Source: Kiritimatiellaceae bacterium (lineage in GTDB: Bacteria > Verrucomicrobiota > Kiritimatiellia > Kiritimatiellales > Tichowtungiaceae). Taken from it: DNA of 64,000 nucleotides. The notes below the pieces were generated by a model that was not told where the DNA came from, made no database searches, and saw only the letters and a program-made list of their open reading frames with translations. How positions within the stretch are numbered: the first letter of the stretch is position 1; each line of letters opens with the position of its first letter. Location: assembly GCA_013141415.1 (NCBI GenBank), contig JABFQY010000007.1:1-64000 (forward strand). The letters run 5' to 3'. The translations under genes were made by a program, and so were the position numbers. Below, piece by piece: positions 47,786-55,875 of this stretch.

Positions 47786-49936
47786 ATTCTTTTTTCTGGT
47801 TTGCCGTTCCATGCCTTTGGCTCCGGCGGAACGGGCGGCGAGGTCGTTATCAATTGCGTGGCGGATGGTTTTTGCGCCGAGTCCGCGTGTTCCGATTAGA
47901 AATTCTTCCAACAGTTGCGCGAGGCGCGTTGGTGTGAATCCGAAGGTGGTGTGCGTCTGTTCGTAAATCCAGTTGCTCCATTCCATGAAGGCAGCGAAAA
48001 CGGATGGCTGGTTCTGCCAGATCAGTTTGGAGGTTTCCGGGAACCGTCCGTTATTGACGATGATGTCCCAGAAGCGGGCAAAGCGGCGGAGCTGTTGCAG
48101 TTCGATAAAACTCAGCGCGGCGGTTTGCAGTACGTCGTACGGCGGCGACGTATTATAAACCATCTGCCATGCGACATCGTGTTTGGCGATCGGCGCGCCG
48201 CGTAGTTTTTTCAGAATGCCAAGCTGGATCTCGTCCGGCCCGCAGGCGTGCAGCCGATCAAAACCTGCCGCGATGCTTGCCAGTGTTTCGCCGGGCAATC
48301 CGGCGATCAGGTCGGCGTGCAAATGAACCGACGGCATGGCGGCGAGGGTGCGGATATGTGCTTCAACTTTTTCCGCGTCGAGCGGGCGGTTAATCCGTTT
48401 GGAAACTTCGGGGTTGAACGTCTGTACGCCGACTTCAAGCTGGAGAAATCCCGGCGGCGCTTCCGCGATCAGCTTTTCGAGTGTCGGCGGCAGATGTTCC
48501 GGTTCCCATTCGAGGTGGAGCATCATGCCGTCACGCCGGTTTTCTAGAAAGAAGCGCAGGACGGCGGCGGCGTGCGCGGCGTTGATATTGAAACTGCGGT
48601 CGAGAAATTTAAAAATCCGCACGCCGCGTTCAATCAGTTTTTCAAACTCCGGGAAAATCCGTTCCGGCGGAAAGAAGCGGACGGTTTCGTCGAGCGCGGA
48701 AAGACAATATTCGCAATGGAACGGACAGCCGCGCGACGATTCGACGTAGATACGGCGGTGGGCGATGTCGTCGGCGGTGTATTCGTCGTAGGGCAGGGCG
48801 ACGGTTTTCAAATCGGCGGGCGGCGCTTCGATCACTTTCGGCAGCCGAGACTCAAGACAAGGCAAGCGGGACGCTTGCGGTACGGCAGATGTATCGCAAG
48901 CGTCCCGCTTGCCTTGTCTCACCTCTTCGCCGTATCCGGCTTTGGCCGGGTTGTTCCTGATGTAGTTGCGGATGCGAAGCAGCTCTTCCATGTCCCGGAC
49001 AATATGGTCATAACTTTCATGCTTCCAGACGTCACCTTTTTGTCCGGTGACTTTGTTGATCGCATGGGCTGAGTACGATTTCCAAGAGTGCAGGATGTCT
49101 TTGAGCTCAAAACCAGGAAGCGGCGTTGCCAGTGCGTGAACATGATTTGGCATGATGACCCACTCGTCGAGCTCGTAGCGTTCGCCATCAAAGTGAGCCA
49201 GCGTGTCAGCGACGATTTTAGAGATGTCCGGTTTGCCGAGAATGCACGCTCCGGCACCTTCATCCAGCCATCCGTTCACTTTCTCCGAAAAGAGCTCGTC
49301 AAATTGCGTCTGCTCGCTTTCGGTATAGGGAGGGAGATGATGTTCCTTCCATTTTTCGCGCAGTTCTTTGTATTCGCTGATGTGCGATTGGGCAATGGAA
49401 TCGGCGAGACGGAAGGTGACAAAGTAGGTGCAGTCGGTCTGAGCCCAGTGCGGAAGGTTTTTGCGGCGGGATTGGCGGACTTCTTGAACCGGATTGAAAC
49501 AGGGCAAGCGGGACGCTTGCGATACGGCGGATGTATCGCAAGCGTCCCGCTTGCCTAGGAGCGTTTGGCATATCTCTTCGATTACTGCTTCGCCTTCGCC
49601 GCAGATCAGGTGGTCGGCGATGTGGAAGAGAGTCAGGTTTGTGTATTCGTAGCTGACTTCCGGCCCGCCGATGACGATTTTCAGATCCGGGCGGACGGTA
49701 CGCAGGATGGCGGCGGTTTCGGCGGTGACGGTCAGGTTCCAGATATACACGCTGAAAAGGACGATTTGCGGATTGTGCGCCAGCAGTTTTTCGGCAGCAG
49801 CCTGCGGAGAGAGGCTGTTGTCGAACTCAACGATGATTGAGCGGTCGTGCAGGTCGCCGAGATTGGCCCGCAAACAGCGCAGGGCGAGCGCGGTGTGGGA
49901 ATAGCGGGCATTAAACGTTGAGAAAACAATGTCCAT
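47783..49936 (-). CDS. B12-binding radical SAM protein (DUF4080-like) interrupted in frame by a RAYT transposase
   Basis: 717 residues in one open frame. Residues 1-127 are a cobalamin-binding-like domain (Ile-Val-Ile-Gly-Gly-Pro-Glu-Val, Cys-Gly-Glu-Gly-Glu). Residues about 128-360 are a complete RAYT: Phe-Val-Thr-Phe-Arg-Leu-Ala-Asp, the HUH site Met-Pro-Asn-His265-Val-His267, and candidate Tyr325 in Asn-Tyr-Ile-Arg-Asn-Asn-Pro. It is bordered by near-identical peptides Gly-Lys-Arg-Asp-Ala-Cys-Asp-Thr-Ser-Ala-Val. Residues 398 onward are radical SAM (Cys404-x3-Cys408-x2-Cys411) with a C-terminal DUF4080-like region. Without the insert the protein would be about 480 residues, near the family norm. 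The insert sits in the variable linker between the two domains. Confidence 0.88.
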   Translation of the reverse strand: MDIVFSTFNARYSHTALALRCLRANLGDLHDRSIIVEFDNSLSPQAAAEKLLAHNPQIVLFSVYIWNLTVTAETAAILRTVRPDLKIVIGGPEVSYEYTNLTLFHIADHLICGEGEAVIEEICQTLLGKRDACDTSAVSQASRLPCFNPVQEVRQSRRKNLPHWAQTDCTYFVTFRLADSIAQSHISEYKELREKWKEHHLPPYTESEQTQFDELFSEKVNGWLDEGAGACILGKPDISKIVADTLAHFDGERYELDEWVIMPNHVHALATPLPGFELKDILHSWKSYSAHAINKVTGQKGDVWKHESYDHIVRDMEELLRIRNYIRNNPAKAGYGEEVRQGKRDACDTSAVPQASRLPCLESRLPKVIEAPPADLKTVALPYDEYTADDIAHRRIYVESSRGCPFHCEYCLSALDETVRFFPPERIFPEFEKLIERGVRIFKFLDRSFNINAAHAAAVLRFFLENRRDGMMLHLEWEPEHLPPTLEKLIAEAPPGFLQLEVGVQTFNPEVSKRINRPLDAEKVEAHIRTLAAMPSVHLHADLIAGLPGETLASIAAGFDRLHACGPDEIQLGILKKLRGAPIAKHDVAWQMVYNTSPPYDVLQTAALSFIELQQLRRFARFWDIIVNNGRFPETSKLIWQNQPSVFAAFMEWSNWIYEQTHTTFGFTPTRLAQLLEEFLIGTRGLGAKTIRHAIDNDLAARSAGAKGMERQTRKKN
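48855..48919. repeat. Palindrome at the distal end of the nested RAYT
   Basis: 29-base arms (48855-48883 and 48891-48919, one G-T mismatch) around a 7-base loop. Each arm has the core GGCAAGCGGGACGCTTGC. The core and loop match the copy at 49503, in the same orientation. Confidence 0.95.
49503..49555. repeat. Palindrome at the proximal end of the nested RAYT
   Basis: Perfect 23-base arms (49503-49525 and 49533-49555) around a 7-base loop. On the minus strand it encodes Gly-Lys-Arg-Asp-Ala-Cys-Asp-Thr-Ser-Ala-Val-Ser-Gln-Ala-Ser-Arg-Leu-Pro within the radical SAM frame. Confidence 0.96.
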
Positions 49937-49978
49937 GAGCTACAAATACGCGCTTTATCCAAGGTTGAGGAGAGAAAA

Positions 49979-50533
49979 ATGGCGAGTCCCATTTGTGTCT
50001 ATGGAAATCCGGTTCTGCGTAAAAAGTCAGAACCTGTCAAAGAGGTCACGACGGAAATCCGTGCGCTGGCTGATCGTATGCTTGGCGTCATGTACGCCCA
50101 GGATGGTATCGGTCTGGCCGCCGAACAGATTGGACACACTGAAGCCATTTTCGTACTCGACGTTCCGGCTGCCGCCGACAAAGACGAACAGGGTCTGCCG
50201 AATAATCCCGGCGTTAAAATGCCGCAGGCGTTCATTAATCCGGAAATTATCGGCGAGTCCGAGGAAACCGCGATCGCCGAAGAAGGCTGTCTGAGTTTTC
50301 CGAAACTGTATATTCCGGTCGAGCGCCCCGCCGAAGTGGTTTTGCGCTATCTCGACCGCGACGGGCAAACTCAGGTGATCAATGCCAAGTGCTTGCTGGC
50401 CCGCGCCATTCAGCACGAACTGGATCACCTCAACGGAATTTTGCTGGTTGATCATATGTCGCCGACCATGAAGCTCAAACACGCCTTGCGACTGCGCGGC
50501 ATCAAAAAATGGTATAAGAGCAGAGGATATTAA
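49979..50533 (+). CDS. def: Peptide deformylase
   Basis: 184 residues. All three family motifs: Gly-Ile-Gly-Leu-Ala-Ala-Glu-Gln (motif 1), Glu-Gly-Cys-Leu-Ser-Phe-Pro (motif 2, metal Cys) and Gln-His-Glu-Leu-Asp-His-Leu-Asn-Gly (motif 3, metal His pair and catalytic Glu). It removes the N-formyl group from nascent proteins. Divergent from the radical SAM gene and followed after 2 bases by an EamA transporter. Confidence 0.98.
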   Translation: MASPICVYGNPVLRKKSEPVKEVTTEIRALADRMLGVMYAQDGIGLAAEQIGHTEAIFVLDVPAAADKDEQGLPNNPGVKMPQAFINPEIIGESEETAIAEEGCLSFPKLYIPVERPAEVVLRYLDRDGQTQVINAKCLLARAIQHELDHLNGILLVDHMSPTMKLKHALRLRGIKKWYKSRGY

Positions 50534-50535
50534 CC

Positions 50536-51408
50536 ATGCGCGGACTTCTGGCACTGCTGGCCGGGATCGTACTGTTCAGCACGATTGAGGTAGCTTCCAA
50601 GCTGATGCAGGCCGAAGGCGCGGTTGCCGGTCACTATCCGTTCTGGCTCGCGGCGCTCCGTTTCATCATTACCGGTCTGGTTTTGTGTATTCCTGCCGCG
50701 CACGCTTTGCGCGGAAAAGCATTTGATCGCCGCGATGCCGCCGCGCTGGCAGGACTTGGACTGCTCGGCGTAACGCTGATGTCGAGTCTCTACCACCTTT
50801 CCATCACTTTTCTACCAGCCAACGTCGCGGCGCTGGTCTTCAGCTGCAATCCGGTTTTTGTCGTTCTCTTTGCCCCGCTGGTCCTGCCGGAAAAAATTAC
50901 GGCGCGCAAACTGGGGGCGGTTGCGCTCTGCCTGATCGGAATTGCCGTACTGGCCTATGAACGCGCTGACGGGGTTTCGGCTCTCGGCCTTTTACTGATG
51001 CTGGTTGCCATCATCATCTTTGCGCTCTATACCGTGCTGTTTAAAAAAATGACGCCGCGGTATGGCGCATTGCCGATCACCGCGTTTGCCGGACTGATCG
51101 GTGGACTTTGCATTCTGCCGCTGGCGTTTGGATTTGAAGGATTTCCGCTGGCGACATACGGGCAGGCCGACTGGCTTGGCATTGCGTATCTGGCGCTGGT
51201 CGGAACAGCGCTCGGCTATTTTTTGTTTATCTATGGCATCGGCCACGTCGAAGCCGGTATTGGCTCGATGGCCTTTTTCCTGAAGCCGTTTCTGGCCGCG
51301 CTTTTCGCCATGATCGTGCTTGGTGAAACGCTGACTGTGCCGCTGCTTATCGGCGGCGCATTCATTCTTATAGGAATGGTTGTCGCGCTGGTGCGGCGTC
51401 CAAAATAG
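50536..51408 (+). CDS. EamA/DMT-superfamily transporter
   Basis: 290 residues with about ten membrane segments in two EamA halves (about 1-135 and 145-285). Typical phrases: Phe-Ser-Thr-Ile-Glu-Val near the start and a Pro-Ala-Asn-Val-Ala-Ala-Leu-Val-Phe segment in the first half. The second half has Leu-Gly-Tyr-Phe-Leu-Phe-Ile-Tyr-Gly-Ile. It is an inner-membrane exporter of an unknown metabolite. It starts 2 bases after def and is probably cotranscribed. Confidence 0.92.
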   Translation: MRGLLALLAGIVLFSTIEVASKLMQAEGAVAGHYPFWLAALRFIITGLVLCIPAAHALRGKAFDRRDAAALAGLGLLGVTLMSSLYHLSITFLPANVAALVFSCNPVFVVLFAPLVLPEKITARKLGAVALCLIGIAVLAYERADGVSALGLLLMLVAIIIFALYTVLFKKMTPRYGALPITAFAGLIGGLCILPLAFGFEGFPLATYGQADWLGIAYLALVGTALGYFLFIYGIGHVEAGIGSMAFFLKPFLAALFAMIVLGETLTVPLLIGGAFILIGMVVALVRRPK

Positions 51409-51411
51409 TGC

Positions 51412-51933
51412 CTAATTTTTCCACTTCTCGTAGCGCACCAGTTTTTCAATCGGCTGGCGGGTTTTCGGGCGGCCTTTTTCATTTGGATGGCCGAGCGTCA
51501 GCAAAACCAGCGGTTCAACGGTGCGCGGAACACCAAGCACCTTGCGGACAATTTTTGGATCGAACGCGCCGATCCAGCAGGTGCCGAGGCCGATATCGGC
51601 GGCGGCCAGCGTCATGTGGTCGGCGGCGATTGCACCGTCCACATCAATAAGACAGCGCTCGTCGTGGCGCGACCGCTTCCAGGCTTTGGAAGCCTGCGTG
51701 CAAATAGCGATCACCACCGGCGCTTCTTTAAACCAGTCGCCCGGATAACCGGCGGCCAGCGCGGCAAGATTTTCTTTTTCGCGCACCACAATGAACTGGA
51801 ACGGCTGAAGATTGCAGGCGGTCGGCGCAAGGCGGCCCGCCTCCAGCACTTCGTTGAGCAGTTCATCGGAAACCGGTTCCGGTTTATACGAGCGGACACT
51901 GACGCGCTTTTTTGCCAATTCGATGAATTTCAT
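51412..51933 (-). CDS. Nitroreductase family protein
   Basis: 173 residues. The FMN-binding N-terminus Lys-Lys-Arg-Val-Ser-Val-Arg-Ser-Tyr-Lys-Pro and Pro-Thr-Ala-Cys-Asn-Leu-Gln-Pro-Phe-Gln, then Gly-Leu-Gly-Thr-Cys-Trp-Ile-Gly-Ala, identify a small NADPH/FMN nitroreductase-like oxidoreductase. Gly-His-Pro-Asn-Glu-Lys near the end is typical. The substrate is unclear. Converges on the EamA gene. Confidence 0.94.
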   Translation of the reverse strand: MKFIELAKKRVSVRSYKPEPVSDELLNEVLEAGRLAPTACNLQPFQFIVVREKENLAALAAGYPGDWFKEAPVVIAICTQASKAWKRSRHDERCLIDVDGAIAADHMTLAAADIGLGTCWIGAFDPKIVRKVLGVPRTVEPLVLLTLGHPNEKGRPKTRQPIEKLVRYEKWKN

Positions 51934-52082
51934 AGGTTCCTTTCGACGCTGTATTTTTACAGTAGGCGGTCAGGCAAGCCAAGCAATCAAAAGAATCTGA
52001 GCGTATAGTGAGATTAGAAAACATCGCCGAGTTAACCCCGAAACTGTTGAATCTTGCGGGGTTATGAAATAGGATGCGCCGC

Positions 52083-52553
52083 ATGACTAAACACAAACGT
52101 CCCGGCTGGGATGAGTATTTTATGGACATCGCCCATGTGGTGGCGCGGCGGGGTAACTGCTGCCGCCGTCAGGTGGCGGCGGTGATTGTGCGCGACCGGC
52201 GGATTATTTCGACCGGTTATAACGGCACGCCGCGCGGAATCGCCAATTGCGACGAAGGCGGATGTACACGCTGTAACTCCGAAGCGCCATCGGGAAGCTC
52301 GTTGGGCGACTGCGTCTGCTGTCACGCCGAAGAGAACGCGATTGTGCAGGCGGCCTATCACGGTATTTCGGTGAAGGACGGAATTCTCTATTGCACGATC
52401 AGTCCGTGTCTGATGTGCACAAAGATGATGATCAACGCCGGGCTGGCGGAAGTGGTCTATGAACATGAGTACCACTTCAACGATCAGGCCAAAGCGCTGT
52501 TCAAAGAAGCCGGTGTGACCTGCCGCCAGTTTGTGCGGGAGAAGTCAGGTTGA
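52083..52553 (+). CDS. dCMP deaminase family protein
   Basis: 156 residues from the ATG at 52083, which has AGGA 9 bases upstream; an ATG at 52074 is the alternative. The zinc site is Cys-His-Ala-Glu-Glu-Asn-Ala and Ser-Pro-Cys-Leu-Met-Cys. An N-terminal Cys-rich insert (Cys-Asp-Glu-Gly-Gly-Cys-Thr-Arg-Cys) is shared with ComEB-like dCMP deaminases. It converts dCMP to dUMP for thymidylate synthesis. Confidence 0.92.
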   Translation: MTKHKRPGWDEYFMDIAHVVARRGNCCRRQVAAVIVRDRRIISTGYNGTPRGIANCDEGGCTRCNSEAPSGSSLGDCVCCHAEENAIVQAAYHGISVKDGILYCTISPCLMCTKMMINAGLAEVVYEHEYHFNDQAKALFKEAGVTCRQFVREKSG

Positions 52554-52642
52554 ATGTCGAATAACGAATATTGAACAAGGAATGTCGACCGCCGAAGGCA
52601 GAGGCTGGAGGAACGACAGCAACGGAGCGAAGTGAAGTGGCA

Positions 52643-53458
52643 ATGCTGAAATTTATACATAGCCGGAGTTCTCGATTCATTATTCGGTGTTCTGCGGTTC
52701 TTCTGTTCGCTGGCAGCGCCGCTGCCGGCGGGCTGCCGTTTCCTCTGAACGAGCGGCTGGATTACCGTATTTCGTGGAACGGCATTCTGGTGGCGTGGTC
52801 GACCTCAACGACCGGCATGATTGAAACGAACGGAACGAACTACGTTTTCGTGCGGGTGGAAACCCAGACCTATCCTATTTTTGATGTTTTTTATCGGGTG
52901 AATGACCTGCACGAATGTCTGCTCGATCCGGAAACGCTTCTGCCGGTCCGCTTTGAAAAAAATATGCGGGAAGGGCGCTCGCGATACCACGACGTGACCA
53001 CCTTTGATTATGCCAACGGCGTCGCCCGGTTCGAAAATGTGGGTGCCGGTACCGTAACCAATGTGCCGATCAGCGCGGACACCCGCGACTATCTCAGCTT
53101 CATGTATTTCATGCGCGGTCAGGAGCTGACGCCCGGCAAAACCACGACGCACCATGTGCTGGCCGACGACAAGGTTTACGAGGTGCTGGTTCATGCGGGG
53201 GAAATCGAAAAGATCGGGCTGTCGAATTATCCGGACGTGCCGAGCCTGCAACTTGATCCGGAGGCCGCATTTAACGGGTTGTTTGTCCGCTGCGGAAAAG
53301 CTACGCTTTGGGTGTCACGGGATCCGAGGAGGCTTTTGACCTGTATGAAAGCCTGGGTTCCGTTCGGACGCGTCACAGTAAGACTGAACGACGTCTCCGG
53401 TGACGGAAACGATTTTTGGATTACGAAGAAAGAAAATGATGTCAAAAACGAAAACTAG
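52643..53458 (+). CDS. DUF3108 exported protein
   Basis: 271 residues from the ATG at 52643, which opens a signal peptide (Arg-rich start, then Ala-Val-Leu-Leu-Phe-Ala-Gly-Ser-Ala-Ala-Ala-Gly). The mature part shows the DUF3108 pattern: Leu-Asp-Tyr-Arg-Ile-Ser-Trp-Asn-Gly-Ile, Tyr-Pro-Ile-Phe-Asp, Leu-Pro-Val-Arg-Phe-Glu, and Asp-Tyr-Leu-Ser-Phe-Met-Tyr-Phe-Met-Arg. Members are periplasmic beta-rich proteins of unknown function. The start region of the longer open frame (52571-52642) is repeat-like spacer sequence. Overlaps kdsB by 23 bases, so it is probably in the kds/lpt operon. Confidence 0.82.
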   Translation: MLKFIHSRSSRFIIRCSAVLLFAGSAAAGGLPFPLNERLDYRISWNGILVAWSTSTTGMIETNGTNYVFVRVETQTYPIFDVFYRVNDLHECLLDPETLLPVRFEKNMREGRSRYHDVTTFDYANGVARFENVGAGTVTNVPISADTRDYLSFMYFMRGQELTPGKTTTHHVLADDKVYEVLVHAGEIEKIGLSNYPDVPSLQLDPEAAFNGLFVRCGKATLWVSRDPRRLLTCMKAWVPFGRVTVRLNDVSGDGNDFWITKKENDVKNEN

Positions 53459-54209
53459 CCGCGTGATCGGAGTGATACCGGCGCGCTGGGCCTCCACGCG
53501 GCTTCCGGGTAAACCGCTGGCGATGATCGCGGGCAAGCCGATGATTCAGCGCGTGGCGGAACAAGTGGTAAAGGCCAAATCGCTGTCGGCGGTTCTGGTC
53601 GCTACCGACGATCAGCGCATTATGGATGCTGTGGCTTCCTTTAAAATTCCCGGCGTGAAAGCCGTTATGACCCGCGCCGATCATCCGTCGGGCACCGACC
53701 GGATTGCCGAAGCCGTCGCGAACGAAAAGTGCGACGTGCTGATCAATATTCAGGGCGACGAGCCGCTGATGGAGCCAGAACTGATTGACCGGCTGGCCGA
53801 AGTGATGCTTTCCGGCGACTGGGATATGGCCACCGCCGCCGCGCCGATTAAAACCGAAGCCGACTTGAAAAATCCGGCCGTGGTGAAAGCCGTTTTCGCC
53901 CGCGATGGGCAAGCACTCTATTTTTCCCGCTCCGTCATTCCGCACGTCCGCGACGCCGGAACCGATGCGACCGGCGCGCACTGGCGGCACATCGGCATTT
54001 ACGCCTACCGCCGCGACTATCTTTTAAAACTGGTGGCGGAGCCGCCGTGCCGGCTGGAAAATCTGGAGAAACTGGAACAGCTCCGCGCGCTCTACATCGG
54101 CTGCCGGATGAACGTTTTGCAGGTCGAGGATGTCGGTATCGGAGTCGACACGCCGGAAGATATTTTGAAAGTCGAATCTATCCTTGCGTCGGGGAAAATT
54201 AATTCATGA
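53436..54209 (+). CDS. kdsB: 3-deoxy-manno-octulosonate cytidylyltransferase
   Basis: 257 residues from the ATG at 53436; an ATG at 53439 is equivalent. CMP-Kdo synthetase motifs: Ile-Pro-Ala-Arg-Trp-Ala-Ser-Thr-Arg-Leu-Pro-Gly-Lys-Pro-Leu, Thr-Asp-Asp, Gly-Thr-Asp-Arg, Asn-Ile-Gln-Gly-Asp-Glu-Pro-Leu, and His-Ile-Gly-Ile-Tyr-Ala-Tyr-Arg. It activates Kdo as CMP-Kdo for the LPS inner core. Confidence 0.97.
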   Translation: MMSKTKTSRVIGVIPARWASTRLPGKPLAMIAGKPMIQRVAEQVVKAKSLSAVLVATDDQRIMDAVASFKIPGVKAVMTRADHPSGTDRIAEAVANEKCDVLINIQGDEPLMEPELIDRLAEVMLSGDWDMATAAAPIKTEADLKNPAVVKAVFARDGQALYFSRSVIPHVRDAGTDATGAHWRHIGIYAYRRDYLLKLVAEPPCRLENLEKLEQLRALYIGCRMNVLQVEDVGIGVDTPEDILKVESILASGKINS

Positions 54210-54245
54210 AACTAGCTGTTGTTTACCAACACTGAAAGGAGCGAA

Positions 54246-54764
54246 ATGGAACATTCCGGATTTTGGAAACGTGTGGTTGCTTACCTAATTGACATTATTC
54301 CAATTACGTTGCTGGTGATCGGTATCTTTTACTTTTATTTTGGCTTTGATGATGCAATTCGTGCGTATTTCGCCAACAAAGATGATTTAGATGCAAAACT
54401 CCGCTTTTATAGATTCAAAGGACTTGTTCGCGACATGTCGTTTTTTTGTTGGCTCGGGTACTGTCTTTTCATGGAATCAAGTCCACTTCAAGGTACGCTG
54501 GGTAAGTATTTTCTTGGCATGAGAGTCGTCGATTCCAAGGGTGAAACGTTATCTTTTACAAAGGCTTTGGTTAGGACTCTCATGAAAGTTATTTCGTACG
54601 TTGTGCTTGGCGCCGGATTCCTATGGATCGCATTCACAAAACAAAAACAAGGATGGCACGACAAGGTTGCGAAGACATTTGTGATAAATACTAATTCAAT
54701 AATCGGGCGGAATGATCGGGGAATTCATTATCCGGAATCAAATATCAGAAGACGTCGGATATAG
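54246..54764 (+). CDS. RDD-family membrane protein
   Basis: 172 residues from the ATG at 54246, with three to four hydrophobic segments. RDD pattern: Phe-Trp-Lys-Arg-Val-Val-Ala-Tyr-Leu-Ile-Asp at the start, Gly-Thr-Leu-Gly-Lys-Tyr-Phe-Leu-Gly-Met-Arg-Val-Val-Asp mid-protein, and Gln-Gly-Trp-His-Asp-Lys-Val-Ala-Lys-Thr near the end. Function unknown. The DNA here is clearly more AT-rich than the flanking kds genes, suggesting recent acquisition into the cluster. Confidence 0.88.
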   Translation: MEHSGFWKRVVAYLIDIIPITLLVIGIFYFYFGFDDAIRAYFANKDDLDAKLRFYRFKGLVRDMSFFCWLGYCLFMESSPLQGTLGKYFLGMRVVDSKGETLSFTKALVRTLMKVISYVVLGAGFLWIAFTKQKQGWHDKVAKTFVINTNSIIGRNDRGIHYPESNIRRRRI

Positions 54765-54776
54765 AGGCCGTTTTAG

Positions 54777-55067
54777 ATGACACCGACTGTACAGAATGCG
54801 ATAGCGCGACCTGATTATCAGGTTGAGCTTTTGTTTGATAACGGCGAGAAGAGGCTGTTTGATATGACGCCTTATTTGGACTGCGGGGTTTTTGCTGAAC
54901 TGAGAGACCGGAAACTTTTTGAAACGGTTCATGTGAGCTTCGACGCAGTTGAGTGGGAAAACGGCGCGGATTTGTGTCCGGAAGTGCTTTATGAGAAGAG
55001 CCGTCCGGCGGAACAGATTATGATTGCGGCGGAAGAGCCAGAAATTTACGGGAGAAAAAATGACTAA
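54777..55067 (+). CDS. DUF2442 protein
   Basis: 96 residues. The DUF2442 hallmarks are Tyr-Gln-Val-Glu-Leu-Leu-Phe-Asp-Asn-Gly-Glu and Val-Ser-Phe-Asp-Ala-Val-Glu-Trp-Glu-Asn-Gly-Ala-Asp-Leu-Cys-Pro-Glu-Val-Leu-Tyr. Such small proteins are often near toxin-antitoxin or mobile genes, and no partner is seen here. The kdsA start lies 8 bases inside its end. Confidence 0.85.
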   Translation: MTPTVQNAIARPDYQVELLFDNGEKRLFDMTPYLDCGVFAELRDRKLFETVHVSFDAVEWENGADLCPEVLYEKSRPAEQIMIAAEEPEIYGRKND

Positions 55068-55875
55068 AGTGGTGAATGTGAACGGGGTGAAGTTCGGCGG
55101 GAATAATCCGCTGGCACTGATTGCGGGGCCGTGCGTAATTGAGAGTCGCGAAGGGTGCATGGAGATTGCCGATAAGCTGGTGAAGATGGCGAAGCGCCTG
55201 AATATCCCGCTGGTGTTTAAGGCGTCCTACGACAAGGCGAACCGCACGTCGATTAACGCTTACCGCGGGCCGGGCATCGCCAAAGGGCTCGAAATTCTGG
55301 CGGAGATTAAAGCCAAGTACAACGTGCCGGTTCTGACGGATGTTCACAGCATTGAGGAAATCCATATCGCCTCTAAGGTGGTGGATATTATTCAGCTTCC
55401 TGCGTTTTTGATCCGCCAGACCGATATCGTGGTGGCGGCCGGCGAAAGCGGCGCGGTGGTGAATGTTAAGAAAGCACAGTTCGCCGCTCCGTGGGATATG
55501 AAGAATGTGGTGAAGAAACTTGAGTCGACCGGCAATACGAAGATTATGCTGACCGAGCGCGGCGCGTCGTTCGGCTACAACACGCTGGTGGCCGATATGC
55601 GCAGTCTGGTAATTATGCGCGAGATGGGCTATCCAGTGATTTTCGACGCGACGCACTCCGTGCAGTCTCCCGGCGGGAAGGGCGATTCGTCCGGCGGCGA
55701 CGGACGGTTTGCCCCGTATCTGGCCAAGGCTGCGGCGGCGGTCGGCGTGGACGGTATGTTTATTGAGACGCATCCCGATCCGTCGAAGGCGCTGTCGGAC
55801 GGTCCGAATATGATCCCGACGGGCGAACTGGCCGCTTTGTGGAAAAAACTGAACGCAATCAATGAGGTGAAGTAA
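55060..55875 (+). CDS. kdsA: 3-deoxy-8-phosphooctulonate synthase
   Basis: 271 residues. GGAG at 55051 fits the ATG at 55060. Motifs Ile-Ala-Gly-Pro-Cys-Val-Ile-Glu-Ser, Lys-Ala-Ser-Tyr-Asp-Lys-Ala-Asn-Arg-Thr-Ser and Phe-Asp-Ala-Thr-His-Ser-Val-Gln match KDO8P synthase. It condenses arabinose 5-phosphate with PEP to Kdo 8-phosphate. Its stop overlaps the start of the next gene (TAATG). Confidence 0.98.
   Translation: MTKVVNVNGVKFGGNNPLALIAGPCVIESREGCMEIADKLVKMAKRLNIPLVFKASYDKANRTSINAYRGPGIAKGLEILAEIKAKYNVPVLTDVHSIEEIHIASKVVDIIQLPAFLIRQTDIVVAAGESGAVVNVKKAQFAAPWDMKNVVKKLESTGNTKIMLTERGASFGYNTLVADMRSLVIMREMGYPVIFDATHSVQSPGGKGDSSGGDGRFAPYLAKAAAAVGVDGMFIETHPDPSKALSDGPNMIPTGELAALWKKLNAINEVK

Larger units (their letters stand above)
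48855..49555 (-). mobile_element. RAYT-REP unit nested in the radical SAM gene
   Basis: About 700 bases, bounded by two near-identical palindromes (48855-48919 and 49503-49555) and containing an intact HUH/Y1 transposase domain. There are no separate start and stop signals; it is read through as part of the host gene. The length keeps the frame open across both borders. Confidence 0.88.

Noticed and set aside
48855-49555. Intein in the radical SAM gene
   Set aside because: No Hint-domain blocks or splice-junction Cys/Ser and His-Asn pairs. The insert has HUH transposase motifs and palindromic borders instead.
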